From Echinococcus granulosus (taxonomy: Eukaryota; Platyhelminthes; Cestoda; Cyclophyllidea; Taeniidae), in NCBI RefSeq assembly GCF_000524195.1, contig NW_020170383.1, positions 716,884-780,883 of the forward strand: a DNA stretch of 64,000 nucleotides. Reading direction: 5' to 3'. The translations under genes and the position numbers were made by a program. Shown here piece after piece: positions 28,201-39,607 of this stretch (position 1 is the first letter of the stretch; every line of letters starts with the position of its first letter). Under the pieces are notes generated by a model. It had not been told where the DNA came from. It was given only the letters and a program-made list of their open reading frames with translations, and searched no databases.

Positions 28201-28562
28201 CGGAGGATACTGACGGTAAACCGAAGTTGACATTGACCTTCAGCACTTGATAAGGAGTGAGGTGCACCGTGTGTATTCGTAGAATGACAAAGCGATTCTC
28301 GATCTATCACTTGGGCCAACGTGATGCGTCCGTCCTGAGGAGTGATTCGAAAGTACTTTGAGTCTCCCTTCTGAATGATCTGGAAGTTCATTCGATCTTT
28401 GTAGCTCCTCAAGCGGCTTGACAACTTTGGAAGGAGTATTCCAACAAGACTACCGGGCTTTTCCTCCTCTTCTACACTGAATAAAATCCTTTCAACTGCA
28501 GTGACACAGAATGCAGACACCAAAAAAAGAAAATAAGAGCTCTTCATGCTGCAGAATCGCAT
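13257..28562 (-). CDS. Protocadherin with seven cadherin repeats, about 1227 aa
   Basis: Calcium-dependent adhesion receptor. Exons are 28562-26136, 22951-22495, 20533-20055 and 13577-13257; phases 0, 1, 0 agree. A signal peptide covers residues 1-22. Cadherin repeats end in DVNDNN (about 139), DVNDHPP (263), DVNDEAP (394), DINDNSP (517), DFNDEPP (627) and DINDNAP (778); a seventh repeat crosses intron 1 and ends near the membrane. One transmembrane helix lies at about 920-948 (INLFIIIFIVAAAFIIATVL). The cytoplasmic tail of about 280 residues, in exons 2-4, is Ser/Thr-rich and has DQDSGHGDS, resembling the DSGxGDS motif in tails of non-clustered protocadherins. Exon 1 alone encodes six repeats. 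Repeat count and tail fit a delta-type protocadherin rather than FAT, CELSR or classical cadherin. Extra tail exons inside the 6.5-kb last intron are possible but not needed. Confidence 0.88.
13578..20054. other. Protocadherin intron 3, 6.5 kb
   Basis: This intron joins tail exons 3 and 4 in phase 0. It holds a plus-strand 152-aa ORF (listed separately), minus-strand ORFs at 14192-14431 (RhoGAP-like by eye) and 14679-15180, and a GC-richer island at about 17700-17940 on an AT-rich background. I could not link any of these into a gene. A short A-run lies near 19581. No transposon ends were seen. Confidence 0.5.
15717..16175 (+). CDS. Hypothetical 152-aa protein nested on the opposite strand of the protocadherin intron
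   Basis: An intact plus-strand ORF begins MTRLRLGRPAYFYDPF and ends in a charged, helical-looking segment (LRSRLDKINTFQRTIDALQ). It has no signal peptide or membrane helix and is rich in basic residues, Ser and Pro. A second frame is open from about 15777 to 15936, with leucine-rich content. That frame could be reached by splicing at a TTTAG acceptor, so the true frame is uncertain. No AATAAA follows closely. I do not recognise a family. It could be a nested gene, a retrocopy remnant or a chance ORF. Confidence 0.4.
   Translation: MTRLRLGRPAYFYDPFTITFRWRHKIPYLGHHKIGKSAVSPAGEPHQQVQSYVEVHGPPLARPRGAFRSPANVTKMKKSPTAHPISVKRLRSRYDTMYQSLSERNISNPAKPIRWLVLTPTNVSDAYHHLESYLRSRLDKINTFQRTIDALQ
20534..22494. 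other. Protocadherin intron 2, 2.0 kb
   Basis: A phase 1 intron splits a proline codon in the juxtamembrane tail. It contains a plus-strand ORF at 21193-21396 with coding-like helical content (ARAERGYMQLLSRADEKIRR) after a CCTCTGTAG acceptor-like site. It has no partner exon and no family match by eye. The rest shows no structure. Confidence 0.5.
22952..26135. other. Protocadherin intron 1, 3.2 kb
   Basis: A phase 0 intron interrupts the seventh cadherin repeat between GYPFTQ and VLATDADAG. Overlapping weak ORFs at 23822-24294 lie on both strands and have no recognisable content. A pyrimidine-rich tract lies at about 24358-24420. Confidence 0.5.
24358..24420 (+). repeat. Polypyrimidine (CT-rich) low-complexity tract
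   Basis: About 60 bases are almost entirely C and T, built from irregular CTCC, CCCT and TTCC words. The opposite strand is purine-rich. It lies inside protocadherin intron 1 and is not a splice-site polypyrimidine tract of the rebuilt gene. It could form a triplex or be a decayed microsatellite. Confidence 0.6.
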
Positions 28563-31500
28563 TTCTTGGTTATGAGTTATTTCTCTTGAAGTTTGGCATT
28601 GCCAGATTCAATTCTTAGAAGCTGTAAGATACGATGTGAAGGAAGACGTGTATGGTAGTTAAGAGACAGCGAAATAGTATTCTTGCCCTTTTTCAGCCGT
28701 AAATATATCACAAAGACTCCAATTAAAGATCGTTATGTTCATTTCAACCTTGCAATTTATGCAAGTTATACAATCGTTCTGGTATGAAACGGAGTGATGA
28801 ATAAGAAAGATTCTGACTTTCCATGGTTCGTGAACACCAATCATTTAGTACATACTCCATTAACAAACGGGTGAAATTATTTTTAATGGATTATTGTCTA
28901 GACGTGATTATAACACATAACAAATGTACTATGGACGAATATTTGATGAAACCTCTACTTGGTTCATCGTAAAATTTTTAGATAAACAAATACAATAGCA
29001 CTTCTAACATAGATCAAGTCATAAGTTGTTCATGATCACTGCAAAATTTGAAGGGACACGGATCTGCATCATGGGAAGATTTCGTCTAGCGACTAATATG
29101 CTAGTATGAATTGTTTGTTAAAGGAGACGCTTAAGTTTATCGGACAAAGGTGGGCAATGCTTTAGATTTTTCGGAAAGAGTTGCGAGCATCTATGGGATG
29201 CGCACATAAAAAACAACACATTTGGAATTAGTTGTACATACGGTCAATAAAGCAAACGGCACGATTTGACATTTTCACCACGTTCGAGTGTAAACAGCTC
29301 AGTGTAATGCCGTAACTGGTCAATGCAGCTTGAGCCACCTTTGGCCCTACAGCCTCAGAAAATGACACCCCAGCCAAATCACCAAACTGCGGTGGAAAAT
29401 GCAAACATGTCTGAAGTATCTCAAAGCGTAGTTCATGAGAAATACAGCATTTTTCAGTGACACACGCAAACAAGACTTATGCAGAGAAAAAATGCCCAAA
29501 TGACAATACATTTAAAACTAAGTATGCACTTGAATACCCAGCGGTCTTGTAATTCCTTCAAGTAACTCAGACACATATTCATGAAGAATTCTGTATAATT
29601 CTGCATGAAGGAAATGTTTTGTGTTTTCTAACTTTAGCAGCGGTAGTCTAGCACCTTCAATTCATTAAACTTAAAGTACTACCATGTGATTCCGATGTGT
29701 TTAAAGTACAAAAGAAAGAAAGCAGTAAAGTTGTCATTTAAACACTACCAAGACTTGAACAGAAAAAAACCAGCATGCAAGGTTGCGATGAGGAATCATG
29801 TTACAAATGAAGAGAAAATGTGTACTTCCATGTCTTCAGCTGCCTCATTTTAAAAATCGCTTGAACATTTGAGCATTTCTTAATTAAAATTCCGAAACTG
29901 TCTGATAAATTTATGACGACCTAGAAAGAAAATAGTTGCCAGACACTTTAAGCAAAAGTTTTCTTAAAGTAATGGCTGGATTTTTCACGGTGTAAATAAA
30001 TTAAAAATGCAGATGTTCAAATTATGGCCTTCGGTTGCGGCATTATCGTTTTCGATGTGAGAGGAGGAGTAATTTAGGCATTCTAGCAAGTTATTCATCA
30101 TGTATCTTTTGAATCGGAAAGCCCACAGTATTTTTTACTATGCTACATAAGAGAAACGGAGTGTTAATTGTACAATAGCCGCTGTGAGGTGGTTCACCAG
30201 CACTCTACATGTACAGCAAATATGAGTTACTTTAATTGGACCTGTTTTTCAAACCAATTTCGATAACCTAGTTGTTGAGTAAGCCACAGTTGGTGAACAA
30301 CCACTGAACACGACGTCATCGTTAATCACCTCGGTAGTAATGTCAAGTTAGCCTAAAATGTATTCTTATTCGAAAAGTTATTCATCTTTATCAGCACAAA
30401 GAAAATATGGGGTCGGAGCATTCTCCTTTACCGAAAGGGACAATGACTTTTGTTAGCCTCAGTGACGCTCACTTAATTCATTTTCAGAGGTGGAGCACGC
30501 AAGTTGTAGTATCAAGTGAGGAAACTGAGGACTCATTGTGTGGTCTACTCGAACCGACCGATGTCAATGAGGGAAAAGTGATTCATTTTCACCAAGCTTC
30601 ATCCATCTGAACACAATATATTTTTGTGAGTGTCAGAGTTCTTCGCTTGCGTAAGTGAGCCGGAAACGGACTGCCAATGGCTTTGCAAAGTCGCGCAGCA
30701 CAAACACAGCCAAAGAAACCAAGACCATGATTGCTGCAGACATCAACAGTACTGTTTCTCCATTGTGAACTCAGAGTGCTGCATTTAATCGCATTAGAGA
30801 TGGTAGATTTTAATGTAAAGCTACTCCATTTCGGAAGTATTCATTTCCTCGTTAAATGGAGTCAGTAGATTTACAGTTACGAGTGTGCCATTCAGAGGTG
30901 TTTATTTAATTTTGAGTGAAGAACTATCTCCAGATTTGGGGAAAAACATATCCCCTATTCCGTCAGCGTATCAAAAGGGATTCATAATAAAAGGCACATG
31001 AACTCGGAGCAAGCGATCGTGTGCTGTCATTAGAAACGAAAATAAAAGAACCTATATTCATGCCAGAGAATCTTACCCTAAGATGGAAACGTAAAACATC
31101 TCACGACGAGATATTAACAGGTTGCAGGGGCTCGTGCAATGGCTCTAAGGAATCAATGCTCCCAGCCTTCTCGCTGTAAGATAAGCATCATTAGTGCTAC
31201 AAGCAAGTGGTCAGGACGCAAAATTTTGCCGTTCGGCTATCAAAAATATGTCAACTTATCCTTCAATGCTCATAAAAAATTACCTCTAGTTTTATCCAAT
31301 CCCTGAGGCCTTAAGACTTATTCTCTAGAGGGTAGTTGGGTTCACAATGCTCGGTGTGAGACTGAATCCAAAGGAATAATAGGTTCGGATTAGCCATTTA
31401 AAAATCAGTCAAACTGTAATACAATCCCATGAAGGAGCGAGATGATGCCATTGTGATTGCTAATTACTTCCCTCGAATTTTACTAAGATCGATCCGATGA

Positions 31501-34500
31501 AATGGAAGAGGGCGAAGATATTTAATTCTACGCTAGAGGTAGTTTTGCCCTCAGGAGTCTCGAAAGGAGATGGGGGGTTAGTGGATGAGCTGTAGACTTA
31601 AAAAAGCAACAAACTGAACGATTCGCCTAAGAACTTCAAAGAAACCGTCACCTTTTCCGAAGTTAGTTTTTAACGATTACCTTAGCATGCAAGTCCATTG
31701 AATCATGATGAGGAGCAATGTTGCAAAGACCGTGTAGTTATTTCAGAGGATTTTCCAGTTAATTAGGTTGGTGTGGAGTTCAAGTCTATCAATGTACTTT
31801 TCATTTACAATGCGTTTACTGTGCTCCCCTAGAGCTCACTTTTCTGTCGGGCGAAAAGTAAACAGGTAGAGAAATCCTGCTACATCTTTCTCAGAGTGGT
31901 AGTTACAATAGGTCCCACCCATACCCATAATGTTATGCTTACTCGTGGATGCGACTGCTTTTCGACAGGGTTGAAACGTTATGCTATAGGAAGCAGGTGT
32001 TTGTTGAAAGCATACATACACATTGTGGCGCCAAACGGATGAAATAGGTGAAATAATGCTTTAAAAATTGACGATTTATTTTTTGACAAGATTAATTGTA
32101 AACGGGCTTGATAACTGCTAAACTAAAGGCATCTGCTTTCAATGATTGGTTTGACAAGCTGTCGAGAATCGCCACCGTTCTATGCAAACTCAAAAGTGAG
32201 TCAGAATGTCTGATTTTACTACAGCAAAATGTCTTTAATGTGACAAGAAGAAAACATACTATTATTAATTGAAAACTAATAACACGCGTGATTAATCTTA
32301 ACTAGACAGCTTAACTAGAACTGATGTCCGGGGGGAGAAAGGAAAGAAATACAAATACATTGTTCACGTAGTCGGTAAAAGTACAAAATAAAGGAAGCTT
32401 GAATGAAGAAACACCCCAACTTTCTTTCGAGACTTCTTTGTGTGAATTGTAGTGAGGTTAAGCATGTAGTAATTCCTTATAGCGCAATAAAATTAGTCAG
32501 AAAATTATAATACCATTCTGCAGATTTCCTCACAAATAAGTCCTGATCAGGATGATGCATGTCATAGATATAGACGCAAACAGTGTCTCGTTATGCCGAT
32601 TTTTCAACTCTGTCATCCCAAACGCTAACAACACATCCTAAACTGGAGCATGATGGAGGGTTGTTGCAAAGTGTTTGTCAAATCCGTAGTCCGAAAACCT
32701 CTTTCACACTTTAGGGCAGTCAAATTTGAGCAGACATACCAAGTAAACCGCGCTGTTGATCAGCATGTCAGCTAATTAAAAATGTGCATTAGAGCCATGG
32801 ACAAATTATTTGAGTTAAAATTCACCAGTCACTTTGTGTCACAATCTTAGAGGGTGAGGAATAAAACTATCAGATTGCAAAAAAGACTGTGACTCGTGGC
32901 CACTTCATGTACAGCTGATCCTACCCTTTAGCATTAGCGCTTATTACAATGAAACCCAATTACATTAGTTTTCAACCGACACTTCCATTCATTCCCAACT
33001 TGTGGGTTCGGCGCCATGAATGAAGACGGAACTTCCCGAAGCTATGCATGTAAGGAGGCACGTATGCACATCGTATCAGCGTTGATTGCTTCGTAAAAAG
33101 CAATATTTTGTAAATATAGGCACCTGTTAATCATGGTAGCGCCACATACAGGCGGCAAAAGTGTTGCTACGGCACACAGATGTCTCTTACACTACACTTT
33201 TCCAAAGTCGCATGAAATTATATAAAACCCGTTAAAAATTCTGAAATACAATGTTCACATAAAGGGTTGGGTGAACGAATACATTTCGATTTGGAAGCCT
33301 CTTTTACTTTTAGATTCGATTGTGATTACCTGGTATCCAGTGCAGAAGCTCCTTGTCATGAAAGAGAAAATACGTATATCCTGTTATTCGCATAGGTTCA
33401 CGGTTCGCAAAAAATTGTAAACTTAATTAGTGGCTTTAAACACTCAAAAGGGATCGCAAGACAAGTTCACCTGGATGAAGCGGTTTGAAAACAGGGCCAG
33501 CTTGAAACTGCAAAACTGAGCACATCGTTTTTTATTTGAGAACGAGGAATACTCTGACTTAGATTTGGGAAATCAACATTCATATTACTGAAATATTGCA
33601 ACAAGCCAAGCAGACTAATTTGGCCTTTTCAACGCCGTATAAAGAAGATTTAATAAAATCATAATTGTGGTACAAATCTAGGGAGCATTTTAAAAATGTC
33701 ACATAATGGCCGCATTATTTTGGTAAGAAGCTCAATAGATTGACCTTGCTTGCAATGTAGATGTAAATAATATTAGCAGAAAAGTGCGTTGCTGTCTCGC
33801 AAATCCCCCCAAGGCGGCGACTTGAAATAAATGAATTTAGCTGCTTACCAGACGTGTGAGTCGATATTCACCGCTGCCGGATTTGGGCAAAAATGGTATC
33901 CGTCGGGTGGCCTCTGCTTGAAGACGCCAAGTACTAACAGGCTGAGCAGCTGCATGCCCAGTGGTGAAGACAGAGTGCTTACCTGATTGGACCAAGACAG
34001 CAGCCAATCAGAATTGGAGGGATTCGCGTGCAGGCCATGCAATTGACCTCACATGCGTGAAGGCAGCCGATGCATGTCATTATGTGAAATGGGTGAAAAA
34101 CGGCAGACGGCTAGGATAACAGACTCCAGATTGTTCATCCTCTGAAAAAAGCACTGTCTTTAGAGAAATAGTAAATGCGCAGTGCATAAACCCTAAGTTA
34201 TGTGCTGACTTATTGCAATTGCAAATTAATGCTAACTCATTGTGATTAATGAAAACACTTTTAGGAGATTGAGGGGTGAAACAAACATTATTGAAGAAAT
34301 CTTTTAATGGAACATAGGCAAAAGTCAAAATAGCACAATGCTAGCCTTGAATTAATTGCAGTTATGGTAACCAGACAGGACAATGGTGAGCTAAAATAGC
34401 AGAGAGCAAGAAATTAGGTATGGTGTTGGAGTTGAGTGTACTTGCACCCAGCAGAACACTTGTCTTCTGTTCAAACGAAACATACACTAAAAGAACTATC

Positions 34501-37500
34501 TCCTTGAGAAGCTTAAATAATGCATACATTGGGTTCGGAGTTGAGAGGATCGTTTTTTGTTTAAGGTCATGCTAAAACAGTATGCCGAATTCTACATTTG
34601 TCAGGATATGACTAAAAATTTGGCATATTTGTTTGGCAAAAAAAGTGTGTTGACAACATAAGATCAACATTTTCCTATCACCCGATGAGTGCTCTGTCCC
34701 TCGTGCCCTCATGTCATTAAGCGACACTACCAACATACCAATCATTTGATTATGGCTTGAAAGTATGGGCAATGTTCCTCTGCAAATAAAGTATGTACAC
34801 ATTTTTCTATTTTTTATAGCCTTACATTTGCCGATTAATAGGTAAAATGCATCCTACCACTTTGATTTCACACTATGGGAACTTTTTCATGCAAATATTT
34901 CACATGGCAGAAAATAATAAACCGTTTTCTACAATACTGTTTGTCCATCACACATTAAAATAGGCGAAGACAAATAAAAGTTAAAGGCAAACCTATAATT
35001 AGGGAAGCGAAATGGGACCAAAATACATAGATCACATAATTACATCTATTAAATCACCAATGCCCATTTTCACTTACCCCTATGAATTCACGGATGGCTA
35101 CCAAGGTAATGCAAACGAAAGCCCAATGGGAATGCTCTTTGGACATCGAAACAATGCCTTTTGTGAAGTACACACTAATTGAGCAGAACCGCTTTTCATG
35201 AATCACCTTGTTTAGCTGTGACTCTAAACAACGATAGTTTTAATGAAGGACCTTCTATCTGAACTTATTAGTGCATGAACTATTAAACCGTTGGGTTGTG
35301 ACGTTCATGCAGTGAAAATCCAACCAACCTTTCATTTTCCCGCAGGCTAACTTCAGGTTTCGCAAAAACCATCTGGCGTGAACGGAGATACAAGTATCAA
35401 TAAAGCGGGTGCAAAATGCATTAGCATTCGGATTTCTGTATCCACGAATGCCTTCCTTTCCTTCACGATACGCAGTCATCTGGAGACAACCATAAAATAG
35501 CCAATCTTGGCAGTTCAGGCCATAATTTTGCGGCACTTTTTGAATACTAGGAAGTAAAACAGGTCGCTTCCAAAGGTTGGGAATTTCAGTCTACTTTTGT
35601 GTTGGTCCTCCAGGCAGGCGTCTCTTGAAACGCCTGGCAAACATTGCCAAGTTAAGCAGTGCACCACGTAGGAGGAAGGAGTCGTCGTCACCATCGAGCA
35701 AAATTGGCATGTTTGGATGAGGAGCTCTTCGGTACATGTCTTCACTACCAAGCCCTATAGAAGACCTTACGGTTGGTACATCAAATGAGCATTTCATTTA
35801 TCATGCTGTCGATCAAATTTTAGCAAATACACTCCCTTACATAAGAACTACTTACTTTTGTTAAGGACCACCTGACACAAATTTCAACCAGCGGAATGCA
35901 AAACTTGCTAATTAAGTGGAATTAGCCAAAAAACGTTACACCAATTGAGCATGTGTGCTGAAGTGTACAAGACCGTGAGACTCAACGCCCATTTATTCTC
36001 TGCTCCTTTAGCAAAACCAACTATTGGAGCCTTCTCGACTGCAGATAGGATGAATGAGGCCAAAAGCTTCGTCTTCAACTGCCGCTCGACCCGACTTGTC
36101 CTGAAGGTGTCGCCAAAAATATGGCAGAACAAGTGAGAGTTTTAAAAATGCCTTTATGCAGAGAAAGCTGGCAGTAGCAGTCTTGTCTCTTTTGTTTTCT
36201 CCTTAGCAGGAGGTCCGTTCTTACTTTTCGTGGCCATTTATCTAGAACCTTCCTCGCATGTATTAGCGCATACTTTCATCTTCCCTGTTTACTACTAACT
36301 TAAGTATTTTTCAATTATACTTACCCCGTAAAATGGGAGCTTATTACTTTTGGTCGTTGTTGCATAACGCTTGCAAGTAGTGAAAAGCTGGATATTGCTG
36401 AGGAGATCATGAGGCAAAAATACACTTCATTATTTAGAGTAGGTGAGATTGACTGAAAGGCCGGTAGAAGTATGATTCAAGGTTGTGCATAGATTTTCCG
36501 TTCTGGACCACTTTCAGTCATTTCGTGAGTGTTCTCCATATTCACGGATATTAACGTGATGTCTGTTTTATAGCTTTCTGGGACCTTTTCACATTTGAAT
36601 AACCAAAACTAATACGGCAGCTGAAGTTCAAGCTACAAAATAAAAGTGGCATAATATTGAATCCCTCAACACCTGGCGCTTTGAGGCCTCAAATTCACGT
36701 ACATTTCGGTGAAATTGGTGCATCATTTTGACTAGCTAGACACCACTCCGCACAGGGGCGTCATATGCCCAAGTTCAGCAGATCTTCCTTTTTTCCAATC
36801 AGTCCGTGCTTATGCAAGCACAGGCTGGCAAGTCTGCCTGGCTGACTGATTGACTTGTGTAGACTAGATTCCTCTTTTGTGCGCTTTAGCGTCCCGGGTC
36901 TGCCCCAAAGTCTTAAGAAGCCACCATGGTGTGACAGAAAATGTTACTAACACACAGAAGAGTTGAGAGGCTACTGGCATAGCCCGCAGGCCATCCCGCC
37001 TAGGGCAAGTACAATCCGCGCTGACCTGAGTGCCCATGTGGTGGAGTAAAGGGTTAAACAAACTGTTATAGCGTTACAAGACATTTAAACTAGATTCGAT
37101 TGCGTGCTATTCAATAACTGCGGATTGGGTTATGCTTTGTTCTCCGTTCAACCAGTAAGCAAGCAGCACTTCCTTTTAGCCCCTGATCAACTAAAATATT
37201 TGTCGCATAAATTTACTGCCAATTTGGAGATGTGGGACTGGGCGCCAGTAAGTGCGAATGAGTGTTGGATTTCCACTTCCCGAATAAGCTGCAGTCATTC
37301 AAATTATTCCTTTGGAATCTCATTAACGGTCAGTGCTGATGCTCGGTGACGAAATGGCTGCTAATTGTGGTTGAACGAAAGCTCACTGGAGAGAAAACAT
37401 TCGGTGACACAAACAAACTCTCACAAGGGTCAACATGTGTGGGACTGATCGACGAGCAAGAGCAGTCACATGGTTCCACTTTTAATGAAGAGCACAGCTG

Positions 37501-39378
37501 CACTCTCTAGGGGAATTGTCGACGTTGACTCTCCTCTCCAATGGCGTCAATGTTTATGAAATTGAAAACTACCCTTGTTCATTTATGGTTACATGCTCGT
37601 ACCAGTAAATAAAACATTTGATCTTCTGTTCCAAACAATTACATGTGCAGTTGGGAAACAGGTGGGCTTGCAATTCTAAGCCAAATTAATGTGATTGTGA
37701 GTATTTTGTGTGCCAAGTATTTTGAGCAGTCCCAGTCAAACTCTTCCTAGGATGGAGGCTACCATCACCAACTGCACTGACGCAAGTTTAACAAAGTAAC
37801 TTCCACGAATTTGAGTGTCATCTCCTTCGTAAGTCTAACTCTATCCATTGGAATTTTCTTGTAAATACTCGGAATCCAACTTTTCAAAGCGCATTGTTCT
37901 GGCCAAACGATTTTAACAACAGCAAAGTGAATTGAAAGACTCCAAAAAATAAAGATGGTGAGGCTACTCAAAGCATGCATGACACACTCTCCGTCTCAAG
38001 CAGATGTGCATTTTGCTTGCTTTAGTAATATCATTAACGAATCTGGCAGTTTGAGCAACAGTTTCTGCAACGGTGTGAGTATTTTAGCCGAATGTCGGAG
38101 GCCACCCAAACAGAAAACTCACCCACGAAAATAGGCGTTGAATGCGATTTAACAATACTTTGAAGTCACCAAAAGTAACACCAAGTTTTGTTGCAAATTT
38201 GTCTGCAGCAATTCATTCGTCACTTGTCATTTTCCCCTCCCTCTTTAGCCTCACAGCCTAATGCGAACCCGAAACCAGCTGCAGTTCCGCACAGAACAGC
38301 ACGAACTCCTTTGCACTCATTGGTCCTGCAAACAAGGCAGACTTTTTTGTAAGCATGTTGAAGTGGATTTTGAAAGCATCACTTTTCACAGGCAGGTTTC
38401 CACACTGTTATGCCCAATGTGCCAATTAGGTGAGGATTGTGCGTAGTTAAAACAGTGCGCGCTGTTACGCACTCTGAGCTTTGTTTTGAGTGAATTTTTA
38501 ATGACCCACATTTTCCTCTTTGGAGATGAGTAATTGTTCAAACTGAGTGTTTTAGTATTGCGTTCATGCTGCACTAGAATGGGAGAAGTAGACTGTGAAA
38601 CACTCGGCTCACTTGGTATCCACCCTGTCATTTTGGCAGTTAATGCATGCAACGAACATTTGCATCTTTTCGCAAATGCCGAAGATTGTCACAATCCTTT
38701 GCATGGCAGCATGGACATCTGCAGTACCAGCACGAATATTTGCAGTGTAGTTGTTCTATCATTCACACTCAAAATGGCCCGTGACTTGATGGCTGTTGGG
38801 GGCACAAGCTTTCGGATTCACTGAGTTTTGTTTCTCCTTTTGATCGTCGTGCAATTCTCTTCTACTTACTGCAAATTGCTGTTCTTGTGAGATGAATAAA
38901 AGTGGACTTGCAATAAAAACTGGAAGTTGGTCAATAACAAAAGTGGTAGCAGCAACTTCCTGATTGTAACTAGCTAAATTGGCTGGTCAACTGCAGGTCT
39001 TACCGTTTGACAGGTGTATCAGCAATGGTCGTTGGGAGTGCATTTGCAGGTCCTTCCAGCATTTCATTAATTGCTTTTCTAAAGAACTATTTTAAAGTCC
39101 CAAAACTTTCGTAGTCTTGTTTGTAAGTTGATTGTTTAAATTTAATCAAATGATTTAGAGTCGCTTAGGTTAGTCCTGTAATTCATGTAGCAAGACAGCT
39201 ACAGTGTACGTATTAGCTTTAATTTTGAATGCGCCTTCTCTCAATAGTCATTGCTTCCACCATAAATCATTGCAAATTTTGGTCATGCATGTGAACGTAA
39301 CCGCTAGGTTTACCTTGGGGAATACTTTAAACAGACGAAAGAAAAATTTACTGCTTTAGGCCATGAAACAAAACATAA
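28563..39378. other. Long gene-poor region upstream of protocadherin
   Basis: This 10.8-kb stretch must hold the protocadherin promoter and 5' UTR near 28.6 kb. ORFs are short and mostly unconvincing. The best is at 35591-35794 (listed). ORFs on both strands at 35908-36136 look partly coding-like but conflict. I see no clear repeat array or transposon. Undetected small exons of a long gene remain possible. Confidence 0.4.
35591..35794 (-). CDS. Hypothetical 67-aa ORF with dibasic sites
   Basis: The minus-strand ORF starts at an ATG (35794) and ends in TAG. It contains an acidic stretch (LLDGDDDSF), then GALLNLAMFARRFKRRLPGG with RR and KR pairs. A TTCTATAG acceptor-like site lies near residue 14, so it may instead be the last exon of a longer protein. 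Dibasic pairs recall a peptide precursor, but there is no signal peptide and no amidation glycine in the usual place. Family not recognised. Confidence 0.3.
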   Translation of the reverse strand, partial: KCSFDVPTVRSSIGLGSEDMYRRAPHPNMPILLDGDDDSFLLRGALLNLAMFARRFKRRLPGGPTQK

Positions 39379-39384
39379 TTTATT
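39379..39384 (-). terminator. Candidate poly(A) signal
   Basis: AATAAA on the minus strand, about 80 nt after the stop of the putative terminal exon at 39461-39607. Confidence 0.35.
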
Positions 39385-39460
39385 CACGTGAAAGGTAGGT
39401 TGAAACGATCAGGGAACTTTCCTGTCTCAAATGAGGGTAGGTGCACGGCAGCATTCCGCA

Positions 39461-39607
39461 TCACTGGCCTTGACGACACGGCCGTTGCATAGCCTCTGCT
39501 CTGACCACAAGGCCCTCAAACATCCAACGTGGCCTGTGACTCCATTCCCTCGCCTTCTCGACTAACTCTCTTCGCCATCTAACCAACTGGGCTTTGAGAA
39601 CCTCTAC
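39461..39607 (-). CDS. Putative terminal exon of an unrecognised gene
   Basis: After a TTCTGCAAG acceptor the minus strand is open for 48 codons and then stops. The sequence is highly basic and helical (VEVLKAQLVRWRRELVEKAR, then several Trp and Arg). The DNA is GC-richer than its surroundings and an AATAAA follows the stop closely, which together suggest a real 3' exon. I could not find its upstream exons between here and 42.8 kb. Family unknown. Confidence 0.35.
   Translation of the reverse strand, partial: VEVLKAQLVRWRRELVEKAREWSHRPRWMFEGLVVRAEAMQRPCRQGQ

Noticed and set aside
33845..37061. Possible related repeat copies at 33850-34040 and 36860-37060
   Set aside because: Both are GC-richer and share short words, but no alignable stretch longer than a few bases could be seen by eye.
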